Assembly (NCBI RefSeq): GCF_000378045.1
Contig: NZ_KB899092.1
Location: 1-64,000, forward strand
DNA: 64,000 nt
Direction: 5' to 3'
From: Marinobacterium rhizophilum DSM 18822
Lineage (GTDB): Bacteria; Pseudomonadota; Gammaproteobacteria; Pseudomonadales; Balneatricaceae
In this document: in pieces, positions 1 through 7,958 of the stretch
How positions within the stretch are numbered: the first letter of the stretch is position 1
Layout: every line of letters begins with the position of its first letter
Position numbers and translations under genes: made by a program
Notes under the pieces: model-generated
The model's input: the letters and a program-made list of their open reading frames with translations, nothing else
Told to the model about the DNA's origin: nothing
Databases searched by the model: none

Positions 1-1
1 A

Positions 2-61
2 ATCGCCAAGCACGAAGGAAAGCTGGCCAAACTCAAAAAAATGCTGAAAAAAGCCAAGTAA
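2..61 (+). CDS. C-terminal tail of an unidentified Lys-rich protein (partial)
   Basis: The first bases read in one frame as a Lys-rich tail (IAKHEGKLAKLKKMLKKAK) ending in TAA at 59-61. The rest of the gene lies left of the window. A strong intrinsic terminator 20 bases later supports this as a real gene end. The family cannot be named from 19 residues. Confidence 0.6.
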   Translation: MAKHEGKLAKLKKMLKKAK

Positions 62-80
62 CACGGCATGGCTGTTAGAA

Positions 81-115
81 AAAAGGCGAAGGGCTCAAAC
101 CCCTTCGCCTTTTTT
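81..115 (+). terminator. Rho-independent terminator
   Basis: A stem made of AAAAGGCGAAGGGG-like and CCCCTTCGCCTTTT arms around a short CTCAAA loop is followed by a T-run. It ends the partial gene at the left edge. Confidence 0.85.
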
Positions 116-129
116 AGTGGTTCGGTTTT

Positions 130-288
130 ATTAACCCGACGGGTTAATACATGAAGCAGGGATGCTTCATCATTGGCCGCAGGCCAATGCGAACGCCGCG
201 GAAACCAGCATGTCCGCGCACCTGCGCCCGTTTCCGTGGCGTGATGTGCAAATAGGTAGGGAACCTATTTGCACATCAGGTTAATAAC
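130..288 (+). repeat. Multi-hairpin intergenic repeat, copy 1
   Basis: An element of about 155 bp with four stem-loops in order: TTAACCC/GGGTTAA (131-147), ATGAAGC/GCTTCAT (151-170), CATTGGCC/GGCCAATG (171-189) and GATGTGCAAATAGGT/ACCTATTTGCACATC (243-277, a perfect 15-bp stem). The spacer between the third and fourth hairpins reads GAACGCCGCGG...TGTCCGCGCACCTGCGCCCG. Other copies lie at 4386-4777 and 5894-6064 (opposite orientation) and 9934-10090 (same orientation). A shortened relative is at 7845-7950. All lie between genes. Confidence 0.85.
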
Positions 289-374
289 AGGATTGACGAT
301 CAAGGTGTGAGCCCGGGAACCTGCGAATGTAGCGGTTCAATGATTTCGGACACCGATTTAGCTGGTACATTCAC

Positions 375-397
375 CACCGCAGATGCGGTGTTTTTTT
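375..397 (+). terminator. Rho-independent terminator-like hairpin
   Basis: CACCGC-AGAT-GCGGTG followed by seven T. No recognised gene ends just upstream on this strand, so it may end a small RNA or a leftover transcript from the repeat region. Bases 290-476 otherwise hold no recognisable gene. Confidence 0.6.
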
Positions 398-476
398 GCA
401 GTCTTGACTATCCTTGTTGGCGGTTGTCGGCGCCATTGAGGCCCGGCTGCGAGCAGGAAACGGTCAGGAGGCTAAG

Positions 477-677
477 ATGACACATCCGGAATCTGATTAT
501 GACTGGCTTGAAGACAAACTCGGCATTACCTTCGGCGTCGGCCTCGATTGGGAGGCGCAGTACCAGTGCTTCTCGCTCTACACCAAGGCGGGTGGCCAGG
601 AGGAACAAAAGGCAGAGGAACCCGGGCACGGCAGTAGCGACACTATGGCGATTGCGGTTCGGGCGTTGCTGCACTGA
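477..677 (+). CDS. Small hypothetical protein (66 aa)
   Basis: The ATG at 477 follows a strong Shine-Dalgarno (CAGGAGG, about 6 bases upstream). The product is acidic and soluble (starts MTHPESDYDWLEDKLGITFG) with no recognised domain. A competing reading on the other strand (408-797) has no ribosome binding site and looks like a shadow. The gene could be a relic. It is supported only by the ribosome site and acidic composition. Confidence 0.35.
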   Translation: MTHPESDYDWLEDKLGITFGVGLDWEAQYQCFSLYTKAGGQEEQKAEEPGHGSSDTMAIAVRALLH

Positions 678-763
678 AATTGGGTTTGCCTGACCAGCAA
701 GAGGGTAGGAGTTCCTCGCCACGGTTCGATACTGCAGAACCGTGGCAAGACCTTGCGGGTATT

Positions 764-1579
764 TCAGGGGTTTGGATGCCAGCCGGCGTCGGCCCAAAGT
801 TCACCGCTGATGGCGGAGTTGGAAACCATGAAGCAGATGGCGTCGGCGATTTCGGCAGGGCGGATCAGGCGGCCCAGCTGAGTATCCGGCAGTACGTGTT
901 TTTCGATGTACTCTTCCCCGAGGGCTCGCACCATCGGCGTATCCGTGAAGCCGGGATGGATGACCCCGCAGCGCACGCCGTAGAAGATCGCTTCCTTCAT
1001 CAGGGTGGCGGCGGCGCCTTCGAGCCCGGCCTTGGTCGCAGCGTAGGAAATCTGTCCCTTGTTGCCCTGGGACGAGACTGAACCGATAAAGATGATCGCG
1101 CCCTGCACGCCCTCATCAGCCTTCCATTTTGACAAGCCTTCGGCGAAGCGTACCTCGGCGATACGGGCCACCATTTCCAGTGCCCAGTAGACCGGCGCAA
1201 TCAGGTTGACGTCGATGACCAGCTGAAATTTTTCCTGTTCGTAGATGCGGGCCTTGCCGGTATCCTTGTCCAGACGCACGGCCAGAGAGTCGCGGGTGAT
1301 GCCCGCGGCGGGAATACAGATGCTGATGATGCCGAACTTTGCCTGGGCATCGTCGAATACCTTGGCACGGAAGACGGCGTCGGTCACATCGCCCTGGTAG
1401 GGGAAGGCGACCTCGCGACCAACCTCGGTGTTCACCTGCTCGGCATTGACCTGGACCTGTGGCGTCAGATCGACCATCAACACCGCCTTGATGCCCCGGT
1501 TGGCGAGCTCTATTGCAACTGCGTTACCGATGCCGCTTCCGGCTCCGGTGATGATGGCGACTTTATTTTTGATTTCCAC
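764..1579 (-). CDS. Short-chain dehydrogenase/reductase (SDR)
   Basis: An NAD(P)-dependent oxidoreductase of the classical SDR family, 271 aa. The Rossmann cofactor motif TGAGSGIG lies near residues 9-16. The catalytic Ser is in FIGSVSSQ and the YxxxK pair in ISYAATKAG, near residue 175. The usual NNAG motif is replaced by PAAG. The GTG start at 1579 is chosen because GGAGG lies 7 bases upstream and the cofactor strand begins at residue 5. A longer in-frame reading to 1705 adds only unrelated residues. The substrate cannot be told from sequence. It stands alone, divergent from the VIT-family gene. Confidence 0.85.
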   Translation of the reverse strand: MEIKNKVAIITGAGSGIGNAVAIELANRGIKAVLMVDLTPQVQVNAEQVNTEVGREVAFPYQGDVTDAVFRAKVFDDAQAKFGIISICIPAAGITRDSLAVRLDKDTGKARIYEQEKFQLVIDVNLIAPVYWALEMVARIAEVRFAEGLSKWKADEGVQGAIIFIGSVSSQGNKGQISYAATKAGLEGAAATLMKEAIFYGVRCGVIHPGFTDTPMVRALGEEYIEKHVLPDTQLGRLIRPAEIADAICFMVSNSAISGELWADAGWHPNP

Positions 1580-1848
1580 GCTGATGCCTCCATTGAACGG
1601 ATTGTTAAGCATTCTTGAGCTTAGTCGGAAGTTTGTGCATCGCAATAAATACGCGTAAATAGTCCGCAGAGGTGACGCGCGTCCGCGGGCACTCCATCCT
1701 TGCAATTGGCAGGTAACCCTTTAAAACATATAGGGTGACTCGTGCTCTACAACCGGTTCGCGAGGGGACATGGGTGGAGTCACACAAGACGTCGAGGCAG
1801 CCAGGAATGTGGGGCGCCGCGGGCAACCGTCAGTAACAGGGAGATGGC

Positions 1849-2538
1849 ATGAAACATGTTGAGAAGCATAAGACTCACCGTACGGGTTGGCTGCGGGCGG
1901 CCGTACTGGGCGCTAATGACGGTATTGTATCCACCGCAAGTCTTATCCTTGGTGTAGCGGCGGCGGGGGCTGGATCGCACAGCATACTGGTCGCGGGCGT
2001 TGCCGGCCTTGTTGCGGGAGCGATGTCGATGGCGGCCGGCGAGTATGTCTCGGTCAGTTCGCAGGCCGATACCGAGCAGGCCGACCTCGCCAGGGAGAAA
2101 AAAGAACTTGCGGCGGCGCCCGAGCATGAACATGCAGAGCTGACGGCGATTTACGTAAAGCGGGGGCTCGACCCGGCGCTAGCCTTTGATGTGGCGACCC
2201 AGCTGATGCAGCATGATGCGCTGGGCGCTCATGCGCGTGACGAGCTGGGAATCTCCAGTACGCTCGCGGCACGGCCTGTTCAGGCGGCACTGGCATCCGC
2301 TGTTGCGTTTGCCGCCGGTGCGGCGCTGCCGCTGCTGGTTGTTATTCTGCTTCCGGCCAGCACGCTTTTGTGGTTTGTCTCAGGCGGCTCGATGGTGTTT
2401 CTGGCGCTGCTGGGGTACCTGTCGGCGCGCTCGGGAGGTGCACCTGTATTCCCGGCTATCATGCGCGTTACCTTTTGGGGCGCACTGGCAATGGCATTAA
2501 CCGCCGGTGCGGGGGCTCTGCTCGGTGTGGCTGTCTAA
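1849..2538 (+). CDS. VIT1/CCC1-family transporter (putative Fe/Mn transport)
   Basis: A 229-aa membrane protein of the VIT1/CCC1 family, whose members move Fe2+ or Mn2+. Two N-terminal membrane segments carry the family hallmarks GANDGIVST and AGAMSMAAGEYVSV. A charged cytosolic segment follows (residues 75-135, rich in Glu/Asp, including REKKEL and EHEHAEL). Three more hydrophobic segments end the protein. In characterised members the charged loop binds metal. The ATG is preceded by CAGGGAGA. Monocistronic as far as can be seen. Confidence 0.88.
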   Translation: MKHVEKHKTHRTGWLRAAVLGANDGIVSTASLILGVAAAGAGSHSILVAGVAGLVAGAMSMAAGEYVSVSSQADTEQADLAREKKELAAAPEHEHAELTAIYVKRGLDPALAFDVATQLMQHDALGAHARDELGISSTLAARPVQAALASAVAFAAGAALPLLVVILLPASTLLWFVSGGSMVFLALLGYLSARSGGAPVFPAIMRVTFWGALAMALTAGAGALLGVAV

Positions 2539-2775
2539 GGAGCCTAAGTGTGGGTCCCAGCAGGCCTGTCGGGATTTATTCATATTACCCCCGTCAGTTT
2601 CATGTTTTTCACCGCGCACTTAACGCATCACCTCGAGTCCCTGTGCGGTGCAGAGTGGGTAGCGGCTGGCGGCCACCGACGTCAGGCCACCCGAAAGCTG
2701 AATCAATCCGCCGGGGTGTTATCCTGATGGATAATCAGCTTTTCCGGCTGAGGTGCTAACTGCAGAGGAGGGGGC

Positions 2776-3267
2776 GTGAGATATTTTGCGTATGGTTCAA
2801 ACATGTCGCTTTCCCGGCTAAGAGAAAGAGTACCCAGTGCCAGGCGCCTGGGCTGCTATTGGTTGAAAGGGCATCAGTTACGCTTTCACAAGCTAAGCAA
2901 AGACGGATCTGGAAAGTGTGATGCCTATTTCACCGGCAGCGAGGATGACTTTGTTATGGGTGCGCTGTTTGATATCGATCCTGGCGAGAAGAGAGTGCTG
3001 GATATTGCCGAAGGGCTCGGTTTTGGATATTCCGAAAAGTTGGTCCTGCTGCAGAGTCATGAAGAGCACGAAATCGAAGCGTTCACGTACTGCGCACTGA
3101 TAATTGATGGGTCGCTCAAACCGTACTCCTGGTACCTGAACCACGTGCTGGTTGGCGCCAGTGAGTCTGAACTGCCAGATGACTATATTGCAATAATCGA
3201 TGCTGTGGAGAGTGTTCAGGATGTTGATTACATCAGGCATGCGAGAGAAATTGGAATACATCGTTAG
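2776..3267 (+). CDS. Gamma-glutamylcyclotransferase-like protein
   Basis: A 163-aa GGCT-like fold protein. It opens with the diagnostic FAYGSNM motif (residues 4-10), which in the family forms the gamma-glutamyl/oxoproline pocket. An acidic residue in the DIAEGLGFGY segment (around residue 76) sits where the catalytic Glu is expected. The family releases 5-oxoproline from gamma-glutamyl compounds; the true substrate is unknown here. The GTG start follows GAGGAGGGGG. Its base composition is more AT-rich than its neighbours. Bases 2539-2775 hold no gene. Confidence 0.8.
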   Translation: MRYFAYGSNMSLSRLRERVPSARRLGCYWLKGHQLRFHKLSKDGSGKCDAYFTGSEDDFVMGALFDIDPGEKRVLDIAEGLGFGYSEKLVLLQSHEEHEIEAFTYCALIIDGSLKPYSWYLNHVLVGASESELPDDYIAIIDAVESVQDVDYIRHAREIGIHR

Positions 3268-3322
3268 CGGCCGTTGATGTTTACGGTCCCATAGATTCCC
3301 CGGGCACTCCGATATTATTAGC

Positions 3323-3349
3323 CCGGCTGACAAATACATCGTCAGCCGG
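3323..3349 (+). terminator. Hairpin downstream of the GGCT gene
   Basis: CCGGCTGAC / GTCAGCCGG with a 9-base loop, 55 bases after the GGCT stop codon. It has no T-run, so termination is uncertain. Confidence 0.4.
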
Positions 3350-3459
3350 AGCAGTGCCGGAAGTCTGTAGTAGCCAGGTCTCTTTTAAAAAAGATGGCCG
3401 ATTGCGAACCCGGGAAGTCAGATAATAAGTGCCACACTCAGGGTTGAGCTGCGAACAGC

Positions 3460-3473
3460 TTGATCCAGATCAA
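3460..3473 (+). promoter_or_regulatory. FNR/Anr-type operator
   Basis: TTGATCCAGATCAA matches the FNR/Anr/Dnr consensus TTGAT-N4-ATCAA at every fixed position. It lies 125 bases upstream of the start codon at 3598. A TATAAC at 3505-3510 could be the -10. The centre-to-start distance would then be near -50 rather than the canonical -41.5, so promoter geometry is uncertain. It suggests oxygen or redox control of the two membrane proteins that follow. Confidence 0.65.
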
Positions 3474-3597
3474 CCCTCGCTCGGCTGGCGCCTCCGTTCC
3501 CGGCTATAACCCTTCAAGTCATCTAAAGTTAATGTAAATATGGAGTTGTGCGGGTCGCCGGATTTTGGCGAAACTGACATAAACCGGGGGGTGCCGG

Positions 3598-4068
3598 ATG
3601 GCCAACGAACTGATTTTAATGCTGCACCCCAGCTTTGGCGTTCTGGCGATCCTTGCTGCGCTCTGGGTGTTTGTCGAAACGCTGCATATCGATCGACTGA
3701 ATGCTGGGCGGGTTCGTGTTGCCAGTCTGGGCTGCGCGGTGCTGATGTGGCTCAGTTATCTGGTTGGCGGCTACTGGTACGTGCTGTTTTACGGCGCCGA
3801 CAAGGCGCTCATCAACAGCGGACCCTGGCCGTTTGCACATAGCTTCTTCATGGAAACAAAAGAGCATGTGTTTTTTGCCTTGTTGCTGATGGCTTCTTAT
3901 CTTCCGGTCGCGGCGTTCAGTCTGTCCGCCAATCGGGCAGCGCGCGCGGTTGTCCTGTCGGTTGCCGGGTTGATCGTGTTGCTCGGGCTGGCCATGGAAG
4001 GTGCGGGGGCCTTTGTCAGCATGGGCGCCAAGGTTGCCTTGCTTGGCAAGGCCGCAGCGGGAATGTAA
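3598..4068 (+). CDS. Uncharacterised membrane protein (156 aa)
   Basis: Four predicted membrane spans: about residues 10-30, 42-65, 82-105 and 115-140. Conserved-looking polar features include His residues near the first span (MLHPSFG, ETLHIDR) and in HSFFMETKEHVFFA, a possible metal or heme site. The family was not recognised. It is followed after two bases by a second membrane gene and preceded by a perfect FNR/Anr box, so the pair probably forms a low-oxygen-responsive operon. A respiratory or heme-linked role is an inference only. Confidence 0.75.
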   Translation: MANELILMLHPSFGVLAILAALWVFVETLHIDRLNAGRVRVASLGCAVLMWLSYLVGGYWYVLFYGADKALINSGPWPFAHSFFMETKEHVFFALLLMASYLPVAAFSLSANRAARAVVLSVAGLIVLLGLAMEGAGAFVSMGAKVALLGKAAAGM

Positions 4069-4070
4069 CG

Positions 4071-4382
4071 ATGAAAGAAATCAGATTGGGCAAGTACACC
4101 GTCTCTTTCGGTCTGGCACTGGCTGTGACCAGTCTGCTGAGTGCACTGCTGGTCGTTGCAAAGGAAAGCAACGAAGCAACGGTGCTGGCCTGGATGAAAG
4201 CAGCCACGGGCCATCACTGGGTCACGCACGGTGTTATTGATGTGGTGTTGTTTCTGGTGCTCGGGTTTGTCTTTGCCCAGGCGGGATGGGGGGCCAGGAT
4301 GGGTGGCACTGCACTGGCCACAAGCATCGGTATCAGTGTCCTGCTCAGTAGTCTCATCATCGCCGGATTTTTTATCTATTAA
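4071..4382 (+). CDS. Uncharacterised small membrane protein (103 aa)
   Basis: Three predicted membrane spans (about residues 12-30, 54-72 and 82-102), with the polar stretch ATGHHWVTHG between the first two. That stretch holds three His that could bind a cofactor. It begins two bases after the previous stop codon and is almost certainly translated from the same mRNA. No family was recognised. The shared FNR-type box suggests the two proteins act together in the membrane. Confidence 0.7.
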   Translation: MKEIRLGKYTVSFGLALAVTSLLSALLVVAKESNEATVLAWMKAATGHHWVTHGVIDVVLFLVLGFVFAQAGWGARMGGTALATSIGISVLLSSLIIAGFFIY

Positions 4383-4385
4383 CCG

Positions 4386-4777
4386 GGTGGACAAATAGGT
4401 TCCCTACCTAGGAGGCTGTCCGAGCACACGCAACCTACTGCGAACCATCTGAGTTTGGCTGTTTTTTTGTGCTGTTTATTACTCGTCGCAGGCTCCTCGG
4501 TCTGCGACCCCGCTAAAGCGGTTCTTTCCACTTCGTTCCAAGTGTTAAATAGAACCACTATTCGCCTTAAAACACCGCAAAAACCAACTCAAATCAGCCG
4601 ACTCTCGCTACGGCCAGCATTCTCGGACAGCCTCCTAGTTGTCCGTCACCCCACAGCCCTTTAACTCAAGAGAGTGGGCGCGAGTGCGTGGACATGCTGG
4701 TGTCTGAGGCGTTTGCATTGCCCTGCGGGCAATGATGAAGTATCCCTGCTTCATGTATTAACCTGCCGGGTTAATAG
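4386..4777 (-). repeat. Multi-hairpin intergenic repeat, copy 2, split by a MITE
   Basis: Reverse-oriented copy of the element at 130-288. The long hairpin arm GGACAAATAGGT..ACCTA is interrupted at 4408 by the MITE and resumes at GTTGTCC (4638). The other hairpins are present: CATTGCCC/GGGCAATG (4716-4734), ATGAAG/CTTCAT (4735-4754) and ATTAACC/GGTTAAT (4757-4775). CATTGCCC/GGGCAATG differs from CATTGGCC/GGCCAATG of copy 1 by paired changes that keep the stem. Confidence 0.8.
4408..4638. mobile_element. MITE-like element, copy A (nested)
   Basis: About 230 bp with perfect 17-bp ends CTAGGAGGCTGTCCGAG / CTCGGACAGCCTCCTAG. The outer CTAG is best read as a 4-bp target duplication, since the interrupted host repeat would read ACCTAGTTGTCC without it. 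The interior has no transposase. It shares a core (CGCTAAAGCGGTTCTTTCC ... TTAAATAGAACCACTATTCG) with the copies at 49692-49985 and 58811-58980. A YTAR-type 4-bp target is typical of IS5-family transposases, so mobilisation in trans by such an enzyme is inferred. Confidence 0.75.
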
Positions 4778-4867
4778 CCTGTTTGCGGCTTTGGTTAATG
4801 GGAGGCGTCACATTCGGGCCTATAGTGTTGATAGGCCGATACAGTGCATGGAGCACGAGAGCAAAAT

Positions 4868-5833
4868 ATGACTGCTGACACGAATAGATCACCTGCCGAA
4901 CCCTCCGTCGAATCGCTGGGCGGTTCAGGCCTTTCGAGCCTTCTTCGGCGCCTGCTGCTGGCGACCCGTCCGATGTTTCTCACAGCCTCGATACTGCCGG
5001 TGCTGGTGGGCACAAGCTGGGGCTACCGGGTGGGCGGCACGCTGGACTGGACCGCACTGGCGCTGGCGCTGGCTGCCATCGTGCTGATCCATGCGGCGGC
5101 CAATGTGCTGAATGACGTTTTCGATGACCTGGGCGGTACGGACAGGCATAACGACGAACGCATATTTCCGTTCACCGGAGGCTCCCGGTTTATCCAGAAT
5201 GGCGTGATGAGCGTTCGGCAGATGGCGCTCTGGGGCGCTTTTCTATTGATACTGGGTATCGTGTTCGGTCTGGGGCTGGTGGTTCACAGTGGAATGCTGG
5301 TGCTGCTGTTCGGAGTGGCAGGAGTTGCGCTGGGTCTGCTGTATTCAATTCCGCCGATGCAGCTCAATGCCCGCGGGCTCGGTGAGTTGGCCGTTGGCGC
5401 GGGCTTTGGAATTTTGCCGGTGACGGGTGCCGCATGGCTGCAGAGCGGCATTTCCGTCGTGGGGGCGCTGGTGCTGTCTCTGCCCATTGCCTGCTGGATC
5501 ATGGCCATTCTGCTGATGAATGAGGTTCCGGACCTGAAGGCCGATCAGGCGGCAGGAAAACACACGCTGGTGGTGCGCCTGGGCCTGAACCGAACCCGCT
5601 GGCTGTATTTGCTGCTCCAGGTACTGGCATTGGCGATTCTCGCGGTGGCCGTATCACTGGGCATGTTGCAGAGCGCGACGTGGTTGATTCCCGGGATATT
5701 CCTGCTGTTGGCGGCCATCGTTGCTGCCTTTGGCGTCGGGGCTGTGACGGCACGGCTCAAGCGCAGTATCCAGTTGACACTGATGATCCATATGCTGGGC
5801 GGACTCTGGCTGATTGCCTGGATACTGCTGTGA
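4868..5833 (+). CDS. UbiA-family prenyltransferase (MenA-like)
   Basis: An integral membrane prenyltransferase of about 321 aa with eight to nine hydrophobic spans. The first Asp-rich motif is seen in NVLNDVFDD (about residue 80), followed by FPFTGGSR. The second, NEVPDLKAD (about residue 220), is as in MenA/UbiA enzymes that bind polyprenyl diphosphate through Mg2+. The FTGGSR segment favours a MenA-type (1,4-dihydroxy-2-naphthoate) relative over UbiA proper. No other quinone genes are nearby, so the substrate is uncertain. The ATG at 4868 is preferred over an upstream GTG at 4844; both are possible. Confidence 0.82.
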   Translation: MTADTNRSPAEPSVESLGGSGLSSLLRRLLLATRPMFLTASILPVLVGTSWGYRVGGTLDWTALALALAAIVLIHAAANVLNDVFDDLGGTDRHNDERIFPFTGGSRFIQNGVMSVRQMALWGAFLLILGIVFGLGLVVHSGMLVLLFGVAGVALGLLYSIPPMQLNARGLGELAVGAGFGILPVTGAAWLQSGISVVGALVLSLPIACWIMAILLMNEVPDLKADQAAGKHTLVVRLGLNRTRWLYLLLQVLALAILAVAVSLGMLQSATWLIPGIFLLLAAIVAAFGVGAVTARLKRSIQLTLMIHMLGGLWLIAWILL

Positions 5834-5893
5834 GTCGCCATGACCTGATTAACCGTGAACGCCATCACAGGGTCAGGCGCTCGATTTTTTCTG

Positions 5894-6064
5894 GTCGTCA
5901 CCCCACATGCTCTTTAACCCAAAAGAGTGGGCGCAAGTGCGCGAACGTGCCGGGTTCTTCAAAGGGGAAGCGCTGGGGTGCGCACTGGGCCATCTTTTTC
6001 AAAGTAAGGCCCAGTGATGAAGCACCCCCTTGTCCCATGTATGAACGCACCGGGTTCATAACAG
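5894..6064 (-). repeat. Multi-hairpin intergenic repeat, copy 3
   Basis: Reverse-oriented, diverged copy. It starts GTCGTCACCCCACATGCTC, parallel to the right half of copy 2 (GTCACCCCACAGCCC). Hairpins include CACTGGGCC/GGCCCAGTG (about 5985-6015) and TATGAAC/GTTCATA near 6040-6060. The sequences differ from copies 1 and 2 but the order of stems is kept. The 6065-6328 stretch carries no gene. Confidence 0.7.
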
Positions 6065-6328
6065 TAAATCCATCAGCACCAATAATGCTGAGGTTGCCTG
6101 TGATTCGCGCGCCGTTTCCTGCCGTTTATTCTTAAAACTAAAAGTCTTATAGCCAAACATTTGTTTGAGAACTGGCCGAGGCCGGTAAAGCGGCCTAAGT
6201 TTTGTCTGTACTTCATGCATTGGCTTCTCGCCTCAGCGCGAACGCCTCGCTGCCAGTGATCTGTACTGAGCATAAATGGCACCGCTGCGGCAGCGCCGAC
6301 AGGAGTTGAACCCTAAAGGGAGTTTGAC

Positions 6329-7102
6329 ATGAATTTTCAAAGCACGGGCCGCCCGTTAAGCGAGAGCGGCATGGAAGAAGTCTGCGATACCCTGGGTGTT
6401 GCTGCTGCCCAGGTCTGGGCGGTGCTCAGCGTTGAAACCCGGGGATTCGGTTTTCTGGAGAATCGTAAACCGCGTATCCTGTTTGAGCGTCATATATTCC
6501 ACCGCCTGACGGATGGCGCCTATGATCAGGTGAATAGCAATATCAGCAACTCCAAGCCGGGTGCTTATGTCGGCGGTCCTGCCGAATACGACAGACTGGA
6601 AGCGGCCCTGTCACTTGATCGGGAGGCGGCGCTAAAAAGTGCCTCCTGGGGTATTGGCCAGGTGATGGGTTTTAATTACGCAGTGGCAGGTTACCCCAAT
6701 ATCGATGCAATGATCGATGGCATGTTGGCAGACGAAAACACCCAGATGCTGGCCATGGCCAATTTTATAAAGGGCAACGATCTGGCCGCCGCGATGCAAA
6801 GCCGAAACTGGGAGGCCTTTGCCCGTGGCTACAACGGTCCTGCTTTCCGTAAAAATGATTACGATACGCGGCTCGCTGCCGCCCATGCCCGTTTCAAGGT
6901 AGCACTGCCGAATCTCGGGCTGCGTACCGCCCAGGCGGCACTGCTGTTTTTGGGGTTTGATCCGGGCCCTGTCGATGGTGTGCGCGGGCGCAGAACGCGC
7001 TCGGGGCTCATTCAGTTTCAGGAGAACGCCGGCCTTGCCCAAAGTGGAGAGCTGGATCAGGATACCGAATCCGCGCTGCTGCAAGCAGCGTTTCCCAGTT
7101 GA
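6329..7102 (+). CDS. N-acetylmuramidase with C-terminal peptidoglycan-binding domain
   Basis: A 257-aa endolysin-like protein. Residues about 15-190 match the N-acetylmuramidase (DUF3380) family: WAVLSVETRGFGF carries the likely catalytic Glu, followed by PRILFERHIFHRLT and SASWGIGQVMGFNY. Residues about 197-255 form a PG_binding_1 repeat (LGFDPGPVDGVRGRRT). There is no signal peptide. It would cleave glycan strands of murein. Such proteins are usually phage endolysins, but no holin or phage gene adjoins it. It could be a domesticated lysis gene, a toxin/effector, or a prophage relic. AGGGAG precedes the ATG. Confidence 0.87.
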   Translation: MNFQSTGRPLSESGMEEVCDTLGVAAAQVWAVLSVETRGFGFLENRKPRILFERHIFHRLTDGAYDQVNSNISNSKPGAYVGGPAEYDRLEAALSLDREAALKSASWGIGQVMGFNYAVAGYPNIDAMIDGMLADENTQMLAMANFIKGNDLAAAMQSRNWEAFARGYNGPAFRKNDYDTRLAAAHARFKVALPNLGLRTAQAALLFLGFDPGPVDGVRGRRTRSGLIQFQENAGLAQSGELDQDTESALLQAAFPS

Positions 7103-7272
7103 CGAGGACGGCGTGACCACTGTCGTCAGTCTGGCGGTTGGCATCGCTGCCCAAGTATCCAGTGGATGCCAAAAGCTGCTGGCAAGCAACCTGCAGATAA
7201 GGCACTATCTCGGCCTGTATTTACCACTGTGACGGTCGATACGCCGAATTTAATTTTTCAAGGTCTTTATCT

Positions 7273-7809
7273 GTGGCAGTAAAACCAACGATCTATAAAG
7301 CACGGATTTCGCTGTCCGATTTGAACCGTGATTATTATGACACCCTGAACCTCACCATCGCACAGCATCCGTCCGAGACACTCGAACGGATGATGGTGCG
7401 CGTGCTGGCGTATTGTTTAAATGCCCGCGAATACCTGGCCTTTACCAAGGGCCTGAGCGCGGTGGAAGAACCCGATATCTGGGCCCGTACCCTGGATGAC
7501 CAGATTGCGCTCTGGATCGATGTGGGCGAGCCTGCGCTGGAGCGTGTCAAAAAGGCCACGCACCAGGCGCGGGAAGTACGGGTCTACAGCTTCAATTCCA
7601 AGTCGGATGTCTGGTGGGAACAGGGCAAAAGCAAATTCAAGGGACTGAAGGCATCCGTGTATCGTTTTGAATGGCCGGAAATCGAGGCGCTGGCCGCGCT
7701 GGTGGAGCGCACCATGGATCTGTCCGTGACCCTTACCGGGGATTCTGCCTATATCGCGGCGGCCGGTGGCGAATGCGAAGTTTCCTGGACGGTGCTGCAG
7801 CAGGTCTGA
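7273..7809 (+). CDS. yaeQ: YaeQ family protein
   Basis: A 178-aa cytosolic protein of the YaeQ family, which has a PD-(D/E)XK nuclease-like fold and was found in E. coli as a suppressor linked to RfaH. It starts MAVKPTIYKARISLSDLNRD. Other hallmarks are LERMMVRVLAYCLNA, the DQIALWIDVGEP acidic strand (nuclease-type D...E) and YSFNSKSDVWW. Length agrees with the family. The GTG start is the only one consistent with that length. Its biochemical role is not settled. Confidence 0.92.
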   Translation: MAVKPTIYKARISLSDLNRDYYDTLNLTIAQHPSETLERMMVRVLAYCLNAREYLAFTKGLSAVEEPDIWARTLDDQIALWIDVGEPALERVKKATHQAREVRVYSFNSKSDVWWEQGKSKFKGLKASVYRFEWPEIEALAALVERTMDLSVTLTGDSAYIAAAGGECEVSWTVLQQV

Positions 7810-7844
7810 TAGGCCCCAGGTAGCACCGCCGGGCGTGCTTTTCA

Positions 7845-7950
7845 ACCGGTGGACACACAGAGGCAGGGTGTCTGTGTGTCCACCCTGTTACCCGGTTATC
7901 TGGAAGGCCGAATGATGCAGCTTTCCTGCATCGGCTAATCCCGAATCAAC
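7845..7950. repeat. Hairpin cluster between convergent genes (short relative of the multi-hairpin repeat)
   Basis: GGTGGACACACAGA / TCTGTGTGTCCACC (7848-7884, 14-bp stem) is followed by GATGCAG/CTGCATC (7914-7932) and CTAATCCCG. The order and flanking words (AATGATG..., TAA.CCCG) echo the reverse orientation of the element at 130-288 with its middle deleted. It lies between convergent yaeQ and the RIO kinase and may act as a bidirectional terminator. Confidence 0.5.
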
Positions 7951-7958
7951 AAGAGAGC

